In this document: positions 22,233 to 24,234 of the stretch, piece by piece
Layout: the number at the start of each line of letters is the position of its first letter
Numbering within the stretch: position 1 is the stretch's first letter
Assembly: GCA_964591605.1 (NCBI GenBank)
Contig: CAZQEN010000076.1
Location: 1-24,234 of the forward strand
Source: CAYLLT01 sp964591605
Lineage (GTDB): Bacteria > Planctomycetota > Phycisphaerae > UBA1845 > PWPN01
Direction: 5' to 3'
Length of the DNA: 24,234 nt
Program-made: the position numbers and the translations under genes
Notes under the pieces: generated by a model
The model's input: the letters and a program-made list of their open reading frames with translations, nothing else
The model's database searches: none
Told to the model about the DNA's origin: nothing

Positions 22233-24050
22233 TCATGAAGTTAGGATTGCGTCGAGGGCGGCCAGCCGCCGGGCGGGGGTGTGATCGCGGCGGCATCGCG
22301 CGTGGGCGTTGGCGGCGATGATCCGGTCGGAATCAGGAACCGACGCGAGTTTCTCGAACAATTGCGTCAGCCCGCGCACCGTGCGGAACGGGAGGTATTC
22401 ATCGATCGGCCGCAGGAGCGTGGCCAGACCTCCGGGGGCATCGTCGAACGGCGTGGCCAAGGCAAACAGCAGGCTGCCGGAGCCGGCCGCCAGCAACGCC
22501 TCCGCGGTTCGGCTGCCCATCACGTCCACGTGAATCATGACGGCGCTCTGCTGGGCGATCTGCAGGTGACGGTCGAGCGTCACGGGGTTGGCGTCATCCG
22601 CGGGTGGGCTGGTCCAGCCCGTTCCGAACACCCGCAGCGGCAGGGATGTCTGCCGTAAACTTTTGACAATAAAGGAGCAAGAGAGAGTCTGGGCGGCTTT
22701 TCTCAGAGCGGATACGAATGCACGACGGATCGCCGTCTCTTCGAGGGCGACGCCGGTCTTCTCCTCGGCCTGCTGAAGCAGTGGTTCGATTCGGTCCGCT
22801 CGGAAGCCGTCGATTCGGGCTTCGATGAGATCCCGGACGGCGCGCCAGAGCTGGACGTGCGTCGGGAGCCGGATTCCATGCTGCTCGGGGTCGAGCGAGG
22901 CGAGATCGGCGACAAGAGCGATCTGGGACGAGCGCTCTGGGAGATCAGGGGTGGGAACGATCGCCGGGCATGCGGGCGGCAGGACATGGAGGCGCTCCTG
23001 CGGGACGCCACAGGCCAAGGCCTCGTCCCGAAGATGGCTGGTCGTCACGACGACCTGGTCCCCGGGGCCGATCTGGTCCGGCAGGTCTGCGGGCACGCCG
23101 GCCAGCGGGCTGAGCCAACTGATGGCGGGGAGCTCATCGCCGATCACGTCGCGGACACTGCGCCGGGTGACGTCCAGGAGGAAGGCGCGGCTGGGCCGGC
23201 ATGGGTGAGCAGCGATTTTCTGAGCAAGGGCGAGCGGGTGAACGTCCGCCGGCCCCCGCAGGACACCGACGATGGCCGGCTGCCCGCCGGCCGCGGCCGC
23301 ATCGGCGAGCCCCTCAGCCGTTGACCAGATTTCCTCGCGAGCGTGGAGGGCGAGGATGGCGACGGGGCCGCTGGGATCCGGCGCTGACGCTGTCGTGTAC
23401 AGGGCCCTCACCCGCGCGAGTTCCGTCTGGCGTTCCTGCTCAATCGCGCGGTAGGCGGATTCCACCGCACTGCGCAGGACGGCGAGCTGGGAGAGCGTCT
23501 GCCACGGCCACATCATGAGCCTCTCCGGGCACAGGTGGCCGGGATGCTGGCGAAGCCAGTCGAGGAGGCGTCCGGCGACTTCGGCAGCATTGCAGACCAG
23601 GAGGACCAGACGCTCGTTCCTGATCGCGTCGGCGATATCGTGGCAGCGCAGGGCGAGGCTCAATTGGGTGAGGTCGTCCTCCCAGACGAAGACCGCGCGA
23701 TGACACCCGAGGGTTCGCAGCAATGAGGCGGCCTCGGATCCTTCCGCAATCCCGGGCATGAGGACGTTGGCACGGCCGGGATCGAATTGTTCAAGGATGG
23801 CCTCGGCCCGCGTGTTCGGCACCGAGCTTCGTCCGAGCCACTGGATGCCGCTCTCCGAGCCCTCCCGCTGAAAACCGATCTGCCCGTCGCGTGTCGTGGC
23901 CAGCTTCCAGCCGCTTTTGGCAGGGTCGATGGCCTGGATGCGGCGGACGAGGGGTTCATCGACCGTCCGGAGGGCATCGAGGTTGCGATGCAGGATGTCC
24001 GGGCTCAGCCGGGGCGGGGGCGCAGGCGTTCTGGTCACGGTATCGGCCAT
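22233..24050 (-). CDS. Large soluble protein, possibly glycosyltransferase-like
   Basis: A 605-residue protein with no signal peptide or membrane helix. The N-terminal part (RNLDALRTVDEPLVRRIQ, then alternating strands and helices such as ANVLMPGIAEGSEAASLL) resembles DUF115/Maf-type proteins involved in surface glycosylation. The C-terminal half (LPLRVFGTGW, then HLQIAQQSAVMIHVD and EALLAAGSGSLLFAL) resembles CgeB-like glycosyltransferase halves. No catalytic residues can be named. ATG 24050 lacks a clear ribosome site. It sits upstream of the ParA-CBM48 gene on the same strand, 150 bases apart. The glycosyltransferase reading is weak and from pattern alone. Confidence 0.75.
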   Translation of the reverse strand: MADTVTRTPAPPPRLSPDILHRNLDALRTVDEPLVRRIQAIDPAKSGWKLATTRDGQIGFQREGSESGIQWLGRSSVPNTRAEAILEQFDPGRANVLMPGIAEGSEAASLLRTLGCHRAVFVWEDDLTQLSLALRCHDIADAIRNERLVLLVCNAAEVAGRLLDWLRQHPGHLCPERLMMWPWQTLSQLAVLRSAVESAYRAIEQERQTELARVRALYTTASAPDPSGPVAILALHAREEIWSTAEGLADAAAAGGQPAIVGVLRGPADVHPLALAQKIAAHPCRPSRAFLLDVTRRSVRDVIGDELPAISWLSPLAGVPADLPDQIGPGDQVVVTTSHLRDEALACGVPQERLHVLPPACPAIVPTPDLPERSSQIALVADLASLDPEQHGIRLPTHVQLWRAVRDLIEARIDGFRADRIEPLLQQAEEKTGVALEETAIRRAFVSALRKAAQTLSCSFIVKSLRQTSLPLRVFGTGWTSPPADDANPVTLDRHLQIAQQSAVMIHVDVMGSRTAEALLAAGSGSLLFALATPFDDAPGGLATLLRPIDEYLPFRTVRGLTQLFEKLASVPDSDRIIAANAHARCRRDHTPARRLAALDAILTS

Positions 24051-24128
24051 GCTGGGAGAAACATCGGCAGGCCGGTTGATGGGGTTGGAGCCGGTTTTCG
24101 TTAAAAACCAACTAATCGGGGGTTGCGG

Positions 24129-24233
24129 TCAGGTCGTACGCAGGCGGAGGATGGCCATCGCGATCAGGAAGACCATCCAGACAGCGTAGGCGACGATCGC
24201 GATCATGGCGGAGACATCGCCGACGCGGAACAG
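24129..24233 (-). CDS. Partial membrane protein, C-terminal 34 residues only
   Basis: The window edge cuts this minus-strand gene. The visible end reads LFRVGDVSAMIAIVAYAVW then MVFLIAMAILRLRTT and TGA at 24131-24129. It contains one membrane helix and a basic cytoplasmic end. The 78-base gap to the glycosyltransferase-like gene holds an AT-rich palindrome (GGTTTT/AAAACC) but no promoter. The family cannot be named. Confidence 0.6.
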   Translation of the reverse strand: MFRVGDVSAMIAIVAYAVWMVFLIAMAILRLRTT

Positions 24234-24234
24234 C

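Noticed and set aside
1..24234. CRISPR arrays, tRNA or rRNA genes, prophage
   Set aside because: No regularly spaced direct repeats, no cloverleaf or rRNA-like segment, and no phage structural genes were seen.

Overview
The window is GC-rich bacterial DNA, most probably from a planctomycete or a close relative. No rRNA or marker gene settles this, so the assignment is inferred from gene content. That content is a type II pseudopilin with the planctomycete-style C-terminal ADGH signature, a Ser/Thr kinase with coiled coil and TPRs next to an ECF sigma factor, a secreted Cys-type sulfatase, a PEP-CTERM protein, and a very large exoprotein with Ig-like and dockerin-like segments. No tRNA, rRNA, CRISPR array or complete insertion sequence is visible.

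Layout. 1-3641, all on the minus strand: a zinc-ribbon protein cut by the window edge, a spacer holding a possible decayed transposase end and a polylinker-like cluster of restriction sites, ispD, a nucleotidyltransferase that overlaps a small upstream protein, and a pseudopilin overlapping a membrane-anchored zinc-ribbon protein. 3880-7549: a Ser/Thr kinase and its upstream ECF sigma factor, separated by about 740 bases that hold a 19-codon ORF with an ideal ribosome site and a strong hairpin. 7614-9371: three hairpins in a row, then a secreted sulfatase. 9499-10683: a SpoIIE-type phosphatase. 11132-16105, plus strand: a promoter followed about 105 nt later by a textbook terminator (a small RNA or attenuator), a PEP-CTERM protein, and a 1129-residue exoprotein with its own terminator. 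16227-20767: a divergent pair, a 1050-residue secreted protein with a toroid-like repeat region and a zinc alcohol dehydrogenase; both seem to carry in-frame insertions of repeat DNA. 20826-24234, minus strand: a ParA-type ATPase fused to a CBM48 glycogen-binding domain, a 605-residue glycosyltransferase-like protein, and the last 34 codons of a membrane protein.

How the parts may work together. The sulfatase, the toroid protein, the PEP-CTERM protein and the exoprotein suggest cell-surface or secreted work on sulfated polysaccharide. The sigma factor with kinase, and the phosphatase, are regulatory. The most unusual items are the ParA-CBM48 fusion, the promoter-to-terminator transcript ahead of the PEP-CTERM gene, the three tandem hairpins, the 19-codon ORF, and the two in-frame repeat insertions in adjacent genes.
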